Assembly (NCBI RefSeq): GCF_009870125.1
Contig: NC_046679.1
Span: 23,374,001 to 23,438,000 of the forward strand
DNA: 64,000 nucleotides
Direction: 5' to 3'
Source of the DNA: Drosophila pseudoobscura
Taxonomy: Eukaryota > Arthropoda > Insecta > Diptera > Drosophilidae
In this document: piece after piece, positions 35,801-50,800 of the stretch
Layout of the letters: each line of letters starts with the position of its first letter
Position numbering within the stretch: the first letter of the stretch is position 1
Translations under genes and position numbers: made by a program
The notes under the pieces: model-generated
Told to the model about the DNA's origin: nothing
Database searches by the model: none
Seen by the model: only the letters and a program-made list of their open reading frames with translations

Positions 35801-38800
35801 TATGCAACAGTTTTAGGTTGGATTCAGATCAGTTTCGGATCAGTTCGGTTTCGGTTTTGGGTTGTGGTTGAGGTTGATTGCAGCAGACACAGGGAGATCG
35901 ATATATTTATATATATATAGAGAGAGAGAGAGAGAGATAGAGACAGAGAGCAGCGCATAATGATCAATTTCGGGTTTGAATTTCAATTTTATTAACGGTT
36001 TTTGTTCAATTATTCATTGCGAATGAATATATGTTTTCGGGTTTTTGGAGTAGGGTGGGTTTTCGCAGAGTATAGTTGTTGTTGATGAACAGAGAGCAAG
36101 ATATATGTATATATATAATAACAACAAACAAGAAAAGGAAGTAACGTAAGAAAAAAAAACAAAAAACAAAAAAGATTTAACCAAAAATAGGGCAAAAAAC
36201 AAGAGTTCAGAAATCGGTATATATAGCAGATATAGAGTATATACAAATGTATATATAACATAGAGAGATAGAGATTTAGCAGTAAAGTGATTTTGGAGCT
36301 GTTTTTACATTTGGTGGGTATAACAGTAGCTAGAAAGCCACAATAATATTTATACAATACTGTATATTGCAATACGTATTATTAATCATTTTCTTTGTCA
36401 AATTTCACTTCACTTCACGCACCGCGACCGACCTCCGAAAATATGCTTGAGAAAATCTATTAATGTTTTTCCTCTTCTCGTCGTAATTTTCATTCTTCTC
36501 AACGGCGTATAACACTGGCTGGACACAGCCAAAGAGTGTTATACAGAAAATGATAAGCAAATCGTTACACGAGAGTACAACTAATCAAGTAGTGGTGGTA
36601 ACGGTGCAAAACTTTGTTTTATTTTGGAGTTTAGGTTAGTAGGAGGTAGACAGAGAGGTATAGTTATATAGTTATGTAGATAAATAGATATATAGAGGGA
36701 GAGATAAGTAGTAGAGCAAGAGTGCTTGGTGTTATCTGGCATTTTCGTTTCGGTGCAGCCGTACAGTCTGTACCTCTTTGGCTTGGCTCTTTCTTGAGGG
36801 ATTTCTTTCGAGGGGGGGTTAGTAATTGTTAGTTTTCTGTTGGTTTTATTAGTATTACGAAAGAGGACGACGGCATTGGGGGCGGGGTTTCAGTGGGGTT
36901 TGTGTTTGTTTGTTATGGTGTTAAGGTGTTGAGGTTGGATTTAATAAATAGTTAACATACCATGTGATCCTAATAGTTTATAAAACCTATACTCTAAGTG
37001 TAGTTGCGGAGCCTTTGACTTCATAGGCTCCATTTTTATTGCTACATGTTCATTGTTGTAAAGATTTTTTCCTGAAAATAAAAGGAGAGCAAAATGTTAG
37101 TTCGAATTGAAACATGGTACGATAAATCGTCATTCGAGGGGGGGGTGAAAAAAAACCCAAACACTTCAAGCAAAAAATAAGAGAAGGAATAAGAGACCCT
37201 CTCCCACGCACACAATTCTCATGCTCAAGACGGGAGACGGCATGCATTCTTCGCGCACACTTTCTTTACCTGCCCCACTGTTCTCGGCAGTGCCACGCCC
37301 ACCAAAGCAACACATTCGACGACCTATGTCGGGCGGAGGAAGAGTGAGAAAGACGAAAAGAAATATATACAATCTGGGAATTGCATTTTTGTTTTATATT
37401 TATTTTTTTTTTTGTTTTTTTTTTGTTGCTGATGCTGATGTGACGAAACACACACGACACAAGCAACGGTAAACGATGAAGACACACTGACAGAGACAGA
37501 CGATGTCAATGATGAAGAGCAGAGATTTAAAGCATCGGGTGCCGAAGCGTTTGATACCGTTATGATTTCTATTACAGCTATAAGAGGCAATAATCTGATT
37601 GGATGCTAGTTTATGATCCGATGCAATTTCTGCCAAGCAGTGCCAACATCTGCTCATAATCAGCATACCCTCTGCGAGGGTATCACAAGTTCGCTCATGT
37701 GCGAAATTATGTCATAAGAGAGTGGGTGGGAGGGCGAGACTGGAGAGGTAATGGAAGAGAGAGCCTCTGAATGAGTCTGAGCGTAAAGTGGAAGAGTGTG
37801 AGAGAGCGACTGAAACGTGTGCCTCAACGAGCGAGTGAGTGAGTGAGTGAGCGACTGAGCGTGTGTGTGTGTGTTTTCAGGTGTGGGTGGGTGTTTGACA
37901 GAGGTACAGTGCTTATCAACAGACAGAACATTAAACCGTTGATAGAGTCATCACACACACACACACACACACACCTATGAGTGTATACAGCACACACACA
38001 CAGTGTCAGAGAATGCCGCATGACTTTGATTACATATAGACGACGACGTTGTCCCCCAGCAACGCCCTTTGGCACGCCCTCCTGCCACCCAACCCACCCA
38101 CCCACCAACCCCACCACAGATTAGAAAGCCTAAAGAATTTCATTTGTTAATTTCTTAGAATGAGTGAAAAACATGCATTTAAAATATTTTATAGAGTATC
38201 AAGGGAGGGGGGGGTGGTGAAACGGGAGTGGCAACAGCATGTGGCGACAGGCGACTGTCATTCAAAATCGTTTTATTTAATTGCTGTGCACGGACATTAA
38301 CAATTTCCATTGAAAATGCATTGAAAAATACCGAAAGCCAGTAAGGAAAGCAGTGCATACCAGTGGCTGTAGTGGTTTCTTAAAACTGTTGAAAGCAGTG
38401 CATTGATCCACTTAAAACTTCCAAGGAAGACCACTACAATCCCCTTAAAACCACATTCCGTACACCAGTGACTCTCAAACAACATGACCTAACGCAATAC
38501 ACAATATTAATCATTAATCATAATAAATGAACCTCAGGCAGAGCGAACTCCCCAACCTCAAAAGTAGATGCCGCCGAATAGGAACAAAAGTTTTCCATAA
38601 AAAGCACACACACACACACACACACAGAGCAGACCCCGACCCTAAACAACAATTTCTTTTTTAAGGGCGTGCTATGGAAAACAGAAATAAACTGAGAAAA
38701 GTTCCCAAATTAAACGAGAAACGCCCACGCAAAGCGCCCATAAAAAGAGAGAAAGAAAACCCACCTACATTCTTTGTTTTTCATGATTTTCCTTTGACTT

Positions 38801-41800
38801 TTTTCATGTCTGTTATTTCTTTTATTAAAAATTGGGAAATGCCAAAATAGCGAAATGAGCGTGTGAAAGAATAAACCAATTTTTGTCACTTTTATTGCAA
38901 TTTATCGAAATTCCCCACAAAATTGAAAATGAAAAAAAAAATCCCCCAAAAATATCGCAACTTTTATCTAAGCGTTTTGCGGTAATCGGATTTAATGGGA
39001 AATAAGCGAAAAGAAAACAAACAAAGACACACACACCACACACAATGGGGGGAAATATATATAGAGCACAATTAATAAAAATGATATCAGAAGCAAGGGA
39101 AAAACAAGAAAAAGAAAATAACAAGTGTTCTGTGACGTCACAGAAAACGTCTATAATTTAATCGGACGTTGGACTAACGTCACAGCGTGAGGTGCGGCTA
39201 CAGTTGGTATAATATTAGATGAGATTTGTTAGATTTGTTTATTAATGCGACTTTACGGGTACGGGTACGGGTCTCCTCTTATCGAAAACGATTCAAATTG
39301 AATGAACGGGCTGTGAGGGCTCTGCTTGAGTCGAGCGCGAGCGCCCAAAGCAGTTAAAAGCAAGCAGTCTCAGTGCTTCGATCGCGCCGTTAGCACATTC
39401 TACGACAATGCAGTGATGCTAAAACTGTATGGGATTTCCTATTTGCGAAATAGCTAAAGAAATCCCTATCGTTTAGCAAGAATATAAATGAATCCAATTA
39501 AAAACAGCTTTTTTTGTATTCTGTGTATCTTTTTTCTCCATTCTCCAATCTCCGCCATTCTGCATTGTCTACTCTTTTCCAGCGGAATGATTCATGCAAA
39601 AACCACATTTGTATGGGTGTGCGTGTGTGTGTGTGTGTGATGCCCGCGCAAAATGCAAATAAGAGAAAAAGATGAAGAGAGAACGACAGAAAGAGGGCAA
39701 ACAAAACAAATAACAAAATGAGCGGCCTGAGAGATAGAACAAAGAAAAAGTGCGGCTCCAGCTTTAAAGAGGGGGGACCGCAATTAAGAGAGGGACAGAG
39801 AGCGAGAGAGAGAGAGGGAGTGTAAACTGTACAGAGGTTTAAGAAGCACTGATAGAGTGTGCTTCCAAGCATGCGACTCTCCAAGAATTTTGTACCTTTA
39901 AGGCAGGAATGCCCACAGTTTTAGCAGCACTGCTTCGCTGGGAGGTGGGGGCTACCTGTTGGCAATGTGACAGCAAATGCACAAAAGGAAGTGGCAGGCC
40001 CCAAATACAAAAAGAGGGGCACAGACGGGGAGGGGTACGGCGGTGCGGGGGGGGCGGGGCGAGGCAACAACTTTATAAAAGCGCATTTAGCAAACAAAGC
40101 AAAAGTGACGACGACGACGACGACGCCAAGAAAACAGATGGCGGAATGGAATGGCATGGTTTTTGTTGGCTTGTTTGTTTGCTGCTTGTACGGTGGGCAC
40201 TCTCGTGAGTAAAACAAAAAAAGCCACTGTTCTCATTGTGGTTAATACTGTTTGGCAGCAACAGTCGCCAACTGAAGAAAAGGAACGTGGGGCAGGGGCC
40301 GGGCAGGCCACAGCCTGGAAGGACGAAGCGCTACCTCCGAGGACCGAAGCTTTAGCTACCCTAGGATAGCCTTCCTCAAAACCAGTATACCCTCTGCCAG
40401 GGTATCGAAAACGTCAGGGCGACATTACTTGCATTCCAAAAAGGTAAATGGGAAAGCGCAGAGGACAGCAGGAAGGGAGCAGCGGACAGCAGGAAGGGTA
40501 GCGAAGAACAACAGGATGGGAGGAAAACAACAGACAGCGGAATGCAAAGAGGGTGCAGGAGAAAAGGAAGAGAGTGTAGGAGGAAAGGAAGAGGGTGCAG
40601 GAGGAAAGGAAGAGGGTGCTGGAGGAAAGGAAGAGGGTGCAGGAGGAAAGGAAGAGGGTGCTGGAGGAAAGGAAGAGGGTGTAGGAGGAAAGGAAGAGGG
40701 TGTATGTGCGTGGGTGGGTGGGTGACAGGTAGGCAGAAGCTCGGCTTTGAGTCATCATAAACTTAATTTGCTATTTATTTACAGCTATTGCGGCCGGCGG
40801 GGGAGAGTGGGAGGGCACGGAAGCTTTTCAAGAGAGACCAATTCTTAGATTTGATGGCCTTTGAAAGCTCTCCGAGCAGCCTCTCCGCAGCGCAATCGAT
40901 AACCAATGGACGATGGAATGGAATCGATTTCGATATCACTTTCGAACACACAACATTGGGGGATTATATGTATATCGGGGGAGGATCTTGGGTACTTACC
41001 TAAACGCAATTCGCCAAAATTACCACAGCCAATTTTTTTACCGACACGAAAATTTGGTCCGACCATAAGTACACCGGTCGTGGTGCTTACAGATTGGCGG
41101 GTGGAATACATGTTATTGCTTGAGCTCTTAGCACCGGCTAGGGCTGTCGTGGTATTGGCCACATTACCAACAGATGGACCGGCAATTGTCGTCGGTGGGC
41201 CGCCGCCACTGGAAAGCACACGGAGAAGGAAATCGATTAGTATCTGATGGAGTTTTCAATTAAGGTTTCGATTTAAGGCAAGGCTAAGGCTATCCCATAT
41301 AAGCAAGTATCCCACGGATAGCTCTTACACGTACTCCTCTTTCGCTTTGTAGGTTGACACATATTTACGCAACATTTAATTTTGAATTCTGCTGACTGGA
41401 TCGGCACAATTTACAACACAAAAACAAAACAAATAAAATACAAATACGGGATTTATAAGTCTGTGCTGAAATTCTTACTGTAAAATCGATTGCTACTCGG
41501 ACTATTTTTTTATTTTTTTGTATGCTTTTGCTTTCGTATGGAACAGAAAGCACACACACACAGAGCACTCCAAATGTTGAAAATAAATGGAAAGACAATT
41601 TTTGTTGTTGTATGATTAATGAAAACATGGGATCTTCTTTGTGTTTCAAGTAAAAGTGTAATGGATTGTGTTCGTTTTTGGCTCCAAGATGGACGGAGAA
41701 GCAACAGCGGGCTTGTACTCCGCAGACCCTGATAGAAGGCTGTCATATAAGCTTCCTATAACGAGCACACGATGTGGTAAACCTATTCGTTGACGGGGGG

Positions 41801-44800
41801 TCACCCCAAGCACGACCAAGTCGGTGCCGATCTATTGGGTTCCCAGCCACCAAGGCATCGAAGGAAACGAGGCAGCAGACCTTCTGGCTAAGGCTGTAGC
41901 CCTTAGAACGCCGGATTACAGCCCGAGAGTAGGTGGAGGAATATCGCAATCCGGAGGAACCTCGAAAACTCTGTGCAAAGAAGGCAACGGAAAACTCTGT
42001 CACTACTTATGGCACCTTCTACGGAAGGACTTCAGACTGTTAGTCTGCCTCAGCTACAGAAGCACCCCGATTCTTGAGGTGTTTGAAATCTCAAAGGCAC
42101 TCCCGCAATGGTTTATACCCCCCATTCTGATGGGTCCATGCGTGGCCCCTCTGAGAGCCGTCGGGGTTACCATAACCTAACCTAACCTATAGATAGTATC
42201 TTTTTAAATGATTCCAACGAAAATGAGGCTCATATCTTGAATGATTGGAAACATCCAAGGCCCCATCCAAGTTAGATCTCCCAAGGACTGGGGACAATAT
42301 TCATAGCGCTTCATCGTCGCACAGTTTATCTTCATCTTCATTCAATATGTTGTACCCGTATATCCTTTGTTCTCCACCATTTGCCTGAATAAAAAGTTTA
42401 CCTAGAAACTTGTTCGCTCAAGTCTTAGCCCGTCTAAAATAAAATTGTCATGCCGCAAGTGGGCGTTACCACGGCAGCTTATAAGAAACGACAGGACAAT
42501 GACACAGAAACTTTTTTGCATTATAAAGTGCCAACACACAAAGAATCGATTCAAGTCGAGTGTGGAGTGCAGAGTCGACTCTCGAGTGGACTCAAGTGAA
42601 GTTTTGTCTAGGCCAGGTAGGTTTTCTGGGGGGGACCAGAGAGCGGGCCTAGTGGCGAGGCGAGAGCGCTCGCCCAGGCGTAACCACTCGGATCGGAGGG
42701 CGACGGAGTGACTCATGACTCAGGGCCAGACAAGGCGAATACTCGGTTCGTTTGATTAAGACAAAAGGTTTTACTTTATTGCATTTCTCGTGTTGGCAGT
42801 GCTGTTGGGGTGTGGCCCAATGCAAGATCTTTTTCATAATGCCAGAATTGGGTTCAATGTCAGGTGGAGGATGACCCAAATAAGGCTTAAAGCCATCAAT
42901 TCCGTCTTTGGAAGAATGAATCATAGAACTGCACCGTATCTTTCCCCAAGAACATGGAAATGGGCAAATAGTGCCCAATGCAAAGACAAACAGGCACAAA
43001 AGATTAGACTATCAACATGACCTGTTATCTAAATACAGATATTTGTCCCTATAATTTCTGGGAAAATCTCTTCAGAGTTCGGCGCGACCTTTTGGGGTGC
43101 CTTCCTTCTTTACATTCCACTTTTAAGATCTTTTTCGCTGATAACATACCCATAGCAAATATCCCCCCATTACAGACAAGATGAATCGACGATCTTTATG
43201 GATATTATATGGTGGCATATAGCAATTTTCATTTGGTAGAGAACAGGGGGGCTCGATTCCCTGTAGAAATAGACTCCGCCCAAACCATTAACAGGAAATT
43301 ATTAGTTAGTCTTTCTACTTCACAATCTCTCCCCGATTTCTCTGTCTCCCCTTTCCTCCTCTTCTCTCTGTCTGTCGGTCTTTCGATTCTCTACTTTTCA
43401 TCTAATATCAGTTTTTGTTGCTTGTAAATTATTATTTTGCCAGCTGCAAACGGGAGTCGGGATAGAAAATCTTATCTGCCCACACACCAACACAACAACA
43501 CCAACACACCAACACTCACTCAGAAAGAGTACCAGCGCTCAATCACAGAAGGAGTGAACGCGATCGTGAGAGGGCAAAAGAGAGAGAGAGAGAGATAAAC
43601 ACACACACACACAACCGACTCGAGCGACTCGACCGATAATTGTACCGTTAAGCGCTGTTGTAAAAAATAAAACACAGAGTAAAAACCGCCGATAACAATT
43701 AAAGACTAAATTGCTCCGAGAGAAAGAGAAGCAGAGTAGGACCATCGAGTGCAACAGAGGGAGATGGAGAGATCACAGAGAGCAGGCGACGAAATGAGGC
43801 AGAAACAAGTTCGAGTTCGAGTTCGACTTCGATTACAAGTTCTCCTCCCTCTCCGTTTCCGTCTCCTGCTCCACAGAAGCAGGCAAATTTCAATTGGACT
43901 CCCCTACACCGAAAAGGAGGAGGCATATGGATATAATAAGAACCCAAACCTGATCCCAAGCTATAACCAAAATGATAGACCTCGACCGTATACCCTCCAC
44001 CATCTCAGTTTCTGTAGGGTATTCCCTACTTCTTTACGTCTCCATTTCTCATGGCTTTTCTTGTTATTGCTTTGACTGTTTTTATGGCTTAATATCCTGC
44101 GGGCAAAACTGGTTCATAAGTACTGCACGAGTGTGTGTCGATGGATGGATGTATGTATACATATGCCTACACATATGTACATATAACTCCTTCCATTCGT
44201 GGTCCCAGCGATCGATCGCTGTTTTGGCTCTACTTCTGGTGTATATCTCATGGCTCCCCACTTTTAACAGTTTTTTATTGAGCGTCAGTCTGTCTCTATA
44301 TTTTTTTTTTGGGGTCGTTCGCTTCGCTTTTGCTGCTTCTCCTTCTTTTGCTGGCCAAACGGGTTCCCACTTCTCCGTTGTGGTTCTTAAATTGCAAAAA
44401 TACACTGTGTTTTTGCCTTATTTCTTTATGAATCAACATGTGAGAAAAGGCTATCGACTGAGAATTGAGCACAGCTGGGGTCCTGTTGTAAGACGATCAG
44501 CATTGACCGGTTTCCTGGGATGAAGACGGACAGAAAGAGGGAGAGAGAGAGTGCCAAGGGGATAGACACAGAACAGGGATTTAAAACAAGGGATTTTCAA
44601 CACTAAAACACTCTTATCTTTAAATATTTCACAGAAAACCCCAATGAATCCCAAGTTTTCTCCTGCTCCTCGATGGTATGGTGGCCAGTATCCCCGCCTG
44701 TCGCTGTTTTAATATTCTAACTTATTTATCTCCTTTTTCCTTCTCGTAATATTGCCTTGCATAACATTTAGGAATTCCCAAATTAACACTTGTTGCCAGA

Positions 44801-47800
44801 GAGAAACGAAATTGAGCTCCAGCCCCGGGGCGGGCAGTGTCAATGCAAATCCGGCAAGAAACCCGTTTCAAAGAAAGTGAAATGAAAGAAAAATATTCAT
44901 TTTTTGTGTTATTTTGTTTGCCAGAGAGCGGGAGAGAAAATCAATAATTAAAAATAAGCCAGGAGCTAAAAATAAAGCCCCCACACACACACACCCTCAC
45001 ACACACCGCACTCATATGTGTGGTTCGTGAATAAATCAACTGTAAATCAAAGAAGGTATAGCCCCAGTCAGAGAGAGAGAGGAAGGGAGGGAGAGGGAGG
45101 AAACAGCAACCGCAAAACAGCGGAAACCCCCAATTAGAATTTCTTCAATTTGAAGAGAGCGAGGAACCTTCTGGCTAGAGGAATGGGACCATCATAATTT
45201 GACAAATTATTGATTAGCCTTAGTGCTTTTCGAACTCTGAGTCATTCGAAAATTCAATTAGAACACGGGAGAAGCCCTAGAAAATACTCAAAAACTTTGG
45301 TAATGCTGATATTTTTAGGAAAATTACATAACGCTGGAAAATAAACAACAACAACGAGAAGAAAGCACTGAAAATAAGTGCAAGCTTTTGATAAAGGAAA
45401 TCATTGTGTGATAAGTGTATTAGTATTTGTGTACGTGGTGTGTGTGTGTGTGTGTGTGTGTATTTCTTATCAGGCAGAGATTTGTGTCCGCTTTTCCACT
45501 TTCTCTCTCTCTCTCTCTCTCTTAGGGGGATTACACAATTGATTTGTTGTTGTAATCGCCACTATTTATAGAAACAAACAATTTCAATATAATTGCCAGC
45601 GCACAAGCAATTGAATTTCAATTATGCAAATCAATTGGGCAAAATTATAAGTGGAAAGTAAGTGAAAATATACCGAATATGGAATACGCTGCCAATACAA
45701 TTTCTGGTCAGCTAGTTTAGGGTACAGGGTGACCTTGTTTTAGTCAATGTTCAAAACGTTTGGTCGGTCTTACTTGAAGGCGTTTTGATCCTTCAATTCA
45801 AGCGGAAATCCCTATCAGATTTCGACTAATTGACAATAGTTTTGTTGTTATTGTTATTTTATCAAACAGAAAGGGTATTAGAGTTTGTTTTGTAACCAAA
45901 TTCCGTTGACAATGCGCCTTGTTTGTGTGTGCTTGCTATTATTAATATAATTGTTATTGTGTTATTCGCTGCGACGGTTTCGCTGTGCTTCTGTAATCGA
46001 ATTGCTGCCACACGGACTGCTAAACACAACATAACGTGTCAATATCCAATTTCAATGGCGTTTTGACGTTTTGAAAGGCACTGCCGACAGCAACAACATT
46101 CAACTACTATCGTTCTGATTCGCATAACACATAAATGGACAACACACAGACACCGACACAGACCGGACAGAGTACTTCAAGGGCCGCCTCCTCCACGGCA
46201 GCACCCTCTCTGTCACTCCAAATGACCTATCAAGCAGCGCATTGATAAGCACAAGAGAACATCACACATACAGAAAGCACTTGAGAACGCACACTATCAC
46301 TCACTATCGCTCTCGCTCTCGCTCTGCCTCTCTCGTAGGCCAAGGCGCAAGCAGTGCGAACAAGTTGGCTAGATAAGCGAGCGTTGATTAGCAGCGACGT
46401 CAGACAATGGCGAGGCGAAATGAACGAGTGTGCGAGCGAGTGGGAAGAGTGGGCATGCAGCCTGCAGTGCAAGCAGGAGGAGGAGGAGGAGGAGGAGGAG
46501 GCGAAAGCCTGGCACAAGGAGAGAGTGAGGTGCAAGCGCCAGTGCAACAAGAGTACAGTGGGCTGCAGACCACAAATAAGTGACACTCCTAGTCCCGACA
46601 TGGAATAAATGAATATGCGAATCAATATTTTTACAAAAAGGTATTTTTGTTTTTTGCTGGAAATACTTATGATTAGTACCATTGTACCAGACTGATTGAC
46701 GCTGCTTTGGGGTTGGGTTTGCGCGTCACAGCAGCAGCAGCAGCAGCAACAATTCCATTCACTATGTAGTCTATCAACGCCACAGCCTCAAACAGACAAA
46801 CTGTGTGTGTGCCGAGTCTGTCTGTATGTTTGTGTGTCGGGGCGCCTCAATGGCCGATTGACCTTTGCATGTTAGATTAACATTGAATATGCAGCACCCC
46901 CGCACCCACCCAACAGTCTGTGTGTACGTGTGGTTAGAGATTTAATTAGTTTAGCCTCAGCTGGGAGACCACCACGTGCAAAAGCTAAAAGTTATGCAAA
47001 TGACTATGATCGAGGTCAAACGCTATCATTTATCTATGCAGCATAGAATACATGTGCGTGTGTGGTGTGTGTGTGTGTGTGTTGAAAAATTGTCGGTAAT
47101 TTGCTTTCTAGTGTTCTCTTCCTGCCTGCCTTTGGGGCTCATTTGGTGGCAGACGACCCCGAAAATCACCACAGAACCCAATCGAAAATCTCCTCCAACC
47201 CTGTCTGGGGTCTCAACCCTGCTTTTACGGTTATTTACGCTCGTTTCCTTCCTTCCTTCCTTCCGCCTTCTGTGCCGCGTGGGCGGGCCTGTGAATGAGT
47301 GGAGGAATGTGCATATGCAGCTTAAGGGCGAGCGGCGTAGGGGGGCGTGTGCGGTCGACATTGAAAAACCTCACGTGCGTTTAGCGTTGCCAACTAAAAA
47401 ATATCGTACTTTTTTTTCATTCTCTTATGTTGGCTGATGCTCTGTTGAGGTCAAAGTCGCGGGTGAAATACAATGTGAGCATTTTTCCTCAAATAAGCAT
47501 TTGCCAAATTGAAGGCTACACACACTCTGATTAAGCTGGTCACACTTTCAGTTCATTCCCACACTATTGTGCATCCTATGGATGTCCCTCTCTCTCTGGC
47601 ATCTGCCTTCAGCCTTCAGCCTTGCTGCTGCTGTGCCTTCAACATGTGTTCAACATAAGAATGGATCGGGTGTACAAGAACAACAAAAACACTAACCCGG
47701 CAAAACTCCGTCAAACGGCGCTTTTAGTCAGACCACTGCGAGAGCAAGAGAGAGAGAGCTCTGCTTCTTGGCCTCATGCATGGATTTCTGTGTGCAATGC

Positions 47801-50800
47801 AGGGGGGATCAGCAGAGCCAGCAGCAGAGCACTGCTTGGTCCAACTGTAAGCAGCTGTTGTTGGATTGACTTCTGCTGCGGCGGCCGTTCCACTCTCTGC
47901 TGTTGTTGTTTCTGCTGCTGCTTTCTTTGTTGTTTTTGCTGCTGGATTTTGTTGTACTTGAGAACGTGTTTTTCCTCGTTTTTGTTTTATAATTGTTTAA
48001 TTGCTTTTTATGGCCTGCACTTTATTCCGGTTTCTTTTTTGTATTTGCACACTTTTGAGAACATTTAATGCAATTTTTAGTGGGAATACTGCTTGCTATG
48101 CTTGGAATTAAATGAAATATTTAATCTTTTGATATTTGCACACTGCTTGCATCTTACATTTACATCTTATTTCACAATGATATCAAATATTCTATATTTT
48201 TTGCAATTAAACTTGAGACTCTCCCCCAAATCGGTAGATTTCCACGAAAAGCTCCGAATAATCTAAAATTTCCCTTACGATCGCAGAAACAGGGTGTTGC
48301 GTGTTCTCACTTGGTGTTTCTCCTTTCAAAGATGTATTCCCTTTCGGGGTTTGAACACTTTTCACAGCACTTTTCGTTCTTTTTTTTCCACAATTAAGCC
48401 ATTTCTGTATTATTATTACAATTTTCTTTTGTTTTTGTGTTTGCTACTGTTTGTTTTTTTCTGTTTTTTTTTTTATTGGATGAAAACGGTTTTAATTTGT
48501 CATATCCGTTACGCTTTGTCTCTCTGTGTGTGTGTGTTTGCGCCAGGGAGAGATGGAGTTATATAGGGGATTTCGGAGAGGGTTAAGGTTCATGATGTTG
48601 CATTTTGAGGGCCTCTTTCTCTCACTGGTTGAAACTTTCGCCACATTACGAAAACCTTGCTTCCTTGCCCCATCTTAAAACTCTTTTTTTTTAACAGTTT
48701 CTTGTCGTTACAGGTCAAAAGTCTGCAAGACAAAGCAGTGGAGAAGGAGAGCGCTAGCAAGAGAAAGAGAACGAGGAGAGCAGCGCAGCGCAGCGCAGCA
48801 TACAGATACCGAAAAGGTAGGCAGCAGGCAAAATAAATTGTAGAAAAAACCTCATAAATAACTCGAAAAACCAGTTTATGTTGCCGGTGTACAAACAGAA
48901 AACAACAATAACACCGAGAATGTGCAAGCAGCAGAGGAAGTGCGAGCGAGCCAAGAATAGTACTTAACGCGAAGAAACAACAGAAACTCGTTAAAGCTCT
49001 GCAGAAGATGTTGGAAAAATAAAGCACAGAAGACAGCTGACTCGAAAAAACCAAAAGATACATACACACAGCTGTGTGTTCGATACAGAACGAGAGAAGA
49101 GATGAAGAGATATTCAGATACAATTCCAAGAGCGATAATGGAACTGCTTGGCAGGAGGAATTGGATTTGCCAACTCTTCTATGGATAACAGGGATACAAA
49201 GAGAGACGGAATATTCGTTTCGGGGCTGCTGAATTCACAAAAAAAAACAAACAACAAAAACTGGAGCAAACACAAATTAAACTAAACTTCATAGCGATAA
49301 AATGATTAACACGTACAACAACACCAAGAAATTTTCCCCTTATATGTGGGTATATTTTGTGTAACTACAGATGTGTGTGTTTTGTATGTTTGTGTGTAGT
49401 GCACACCCGCAGCGCACCGCGCGACCTCTGAGTGATTGCAAAAAAACTCAAAAGGAGGAGGAATGACAACTGCTACGGAAAGCGATCGAAAATGAACTGT
49501 GCCGGAGAGAGAGAACACTTGGCCAAGTCGCATCGTGTTCAGTCGCGTCCGGGGCAGAGAGAGAGACAGAGAGAGGAGAGAGCGAATGCGGGAGAGCGAG
49601 GCAAGGCAAAACACTTGTGAGCGTGTGAAAAGGAAAATGCGGCAAATGAGCATTTCGTATTAGTATGTAATTATTGTTCATGGCGCTGTTCTGCTGTTCT
49701 GCTGCCGCCGCCACATGTGGCAGAGCGAGAGAGAGAAAACATAGAAGAGAGATACTGCACTAGTAAATGTGAGAGAGAAAGATACAATAGCAAATGTAGC
49801 AGAGCAAGATACAATAGCTAATGTAGAGGCGAGAGAGATACTACAATAGCTAATGTAGTGGGAGAGGGCGATACTTAAACGGCAATAGTGTGCGAGAGCG
49901 AGCGACATATTGACAACGATGATGTATAAGTAAGTAGCCGCGTGCGTGTGTACATGCGTGTGAGTACATGCGTCAGAGGCGACGACCCAAGCTTATGGCA
50001 AACTCGTTACACAAACAAAACGCACCTGTCAAGCACACACATGCATGCACTCTCTCACTCTCCCACTCTCTGCTCTGAGCCGGCAAGCAGATCTTGCAGC
50101 TCAGCGCAGTCGCAGCCGCAGCTTCTGTTGGACAGAGTAACGGGTGGATGACTCATGCATGCAGTGAATAAGCAGTGAAGCAGTGCAGCAGAGCTGGATG
50201 GTGGGGACTGCTTGAACAACGACACTGCTTCTATAGCGTAACAGTCTATGAATGATATTGCTGTTCGTTTTTGTTGGGCCACTGGGGAAATGTTTGACCA
50301 CACTGAACATTTTCCTTTGATCAGCTGATCTAGACAATCAAATGTATGACGAAAATAAAATTGCAGGAAAACCATTACCGTAACTGTAAGGTTGATTTAA
50401 TTTTCTACTGCACATGTTTATAAAAAAAAAAGAAAAGAAAACAGTGATGTTGAAAATAAATTTTTACACGCCACTTGCGCTACATAATAAAAGAAAACTA
50501 AATAAAAAACTAAACCAACGTAACTTTGTTGCCAACCAACCGACACACACACACAGAGACAGCCACATGTAACGTAAAACAAACTTTTTGTATTACTTTT
50601 TATTATTTAATAGCAGAAGCAGCTCCATGGGGCGGCTCTGGCCGTGGGGTTGTAGGGTGTTTCGTCGGTTGGGATAACCTACATTTTGAGTCGAGCTGGC
50701 AACGAGAACAACAAGAAACATGTAACTGTAACGTAGGCCAGGCCGGGCCAGGGTTGCCACCTGCCCCCAATCGGCAAGGAATCGAAAGAGAGGGAGGAGA

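Noticed and set aside
40414..40760. Leu/Ser- and Gly/Glu-repeat frames
   Set aside because: Produced by the 21-base minisatellite, whose unit is a multiple of three.
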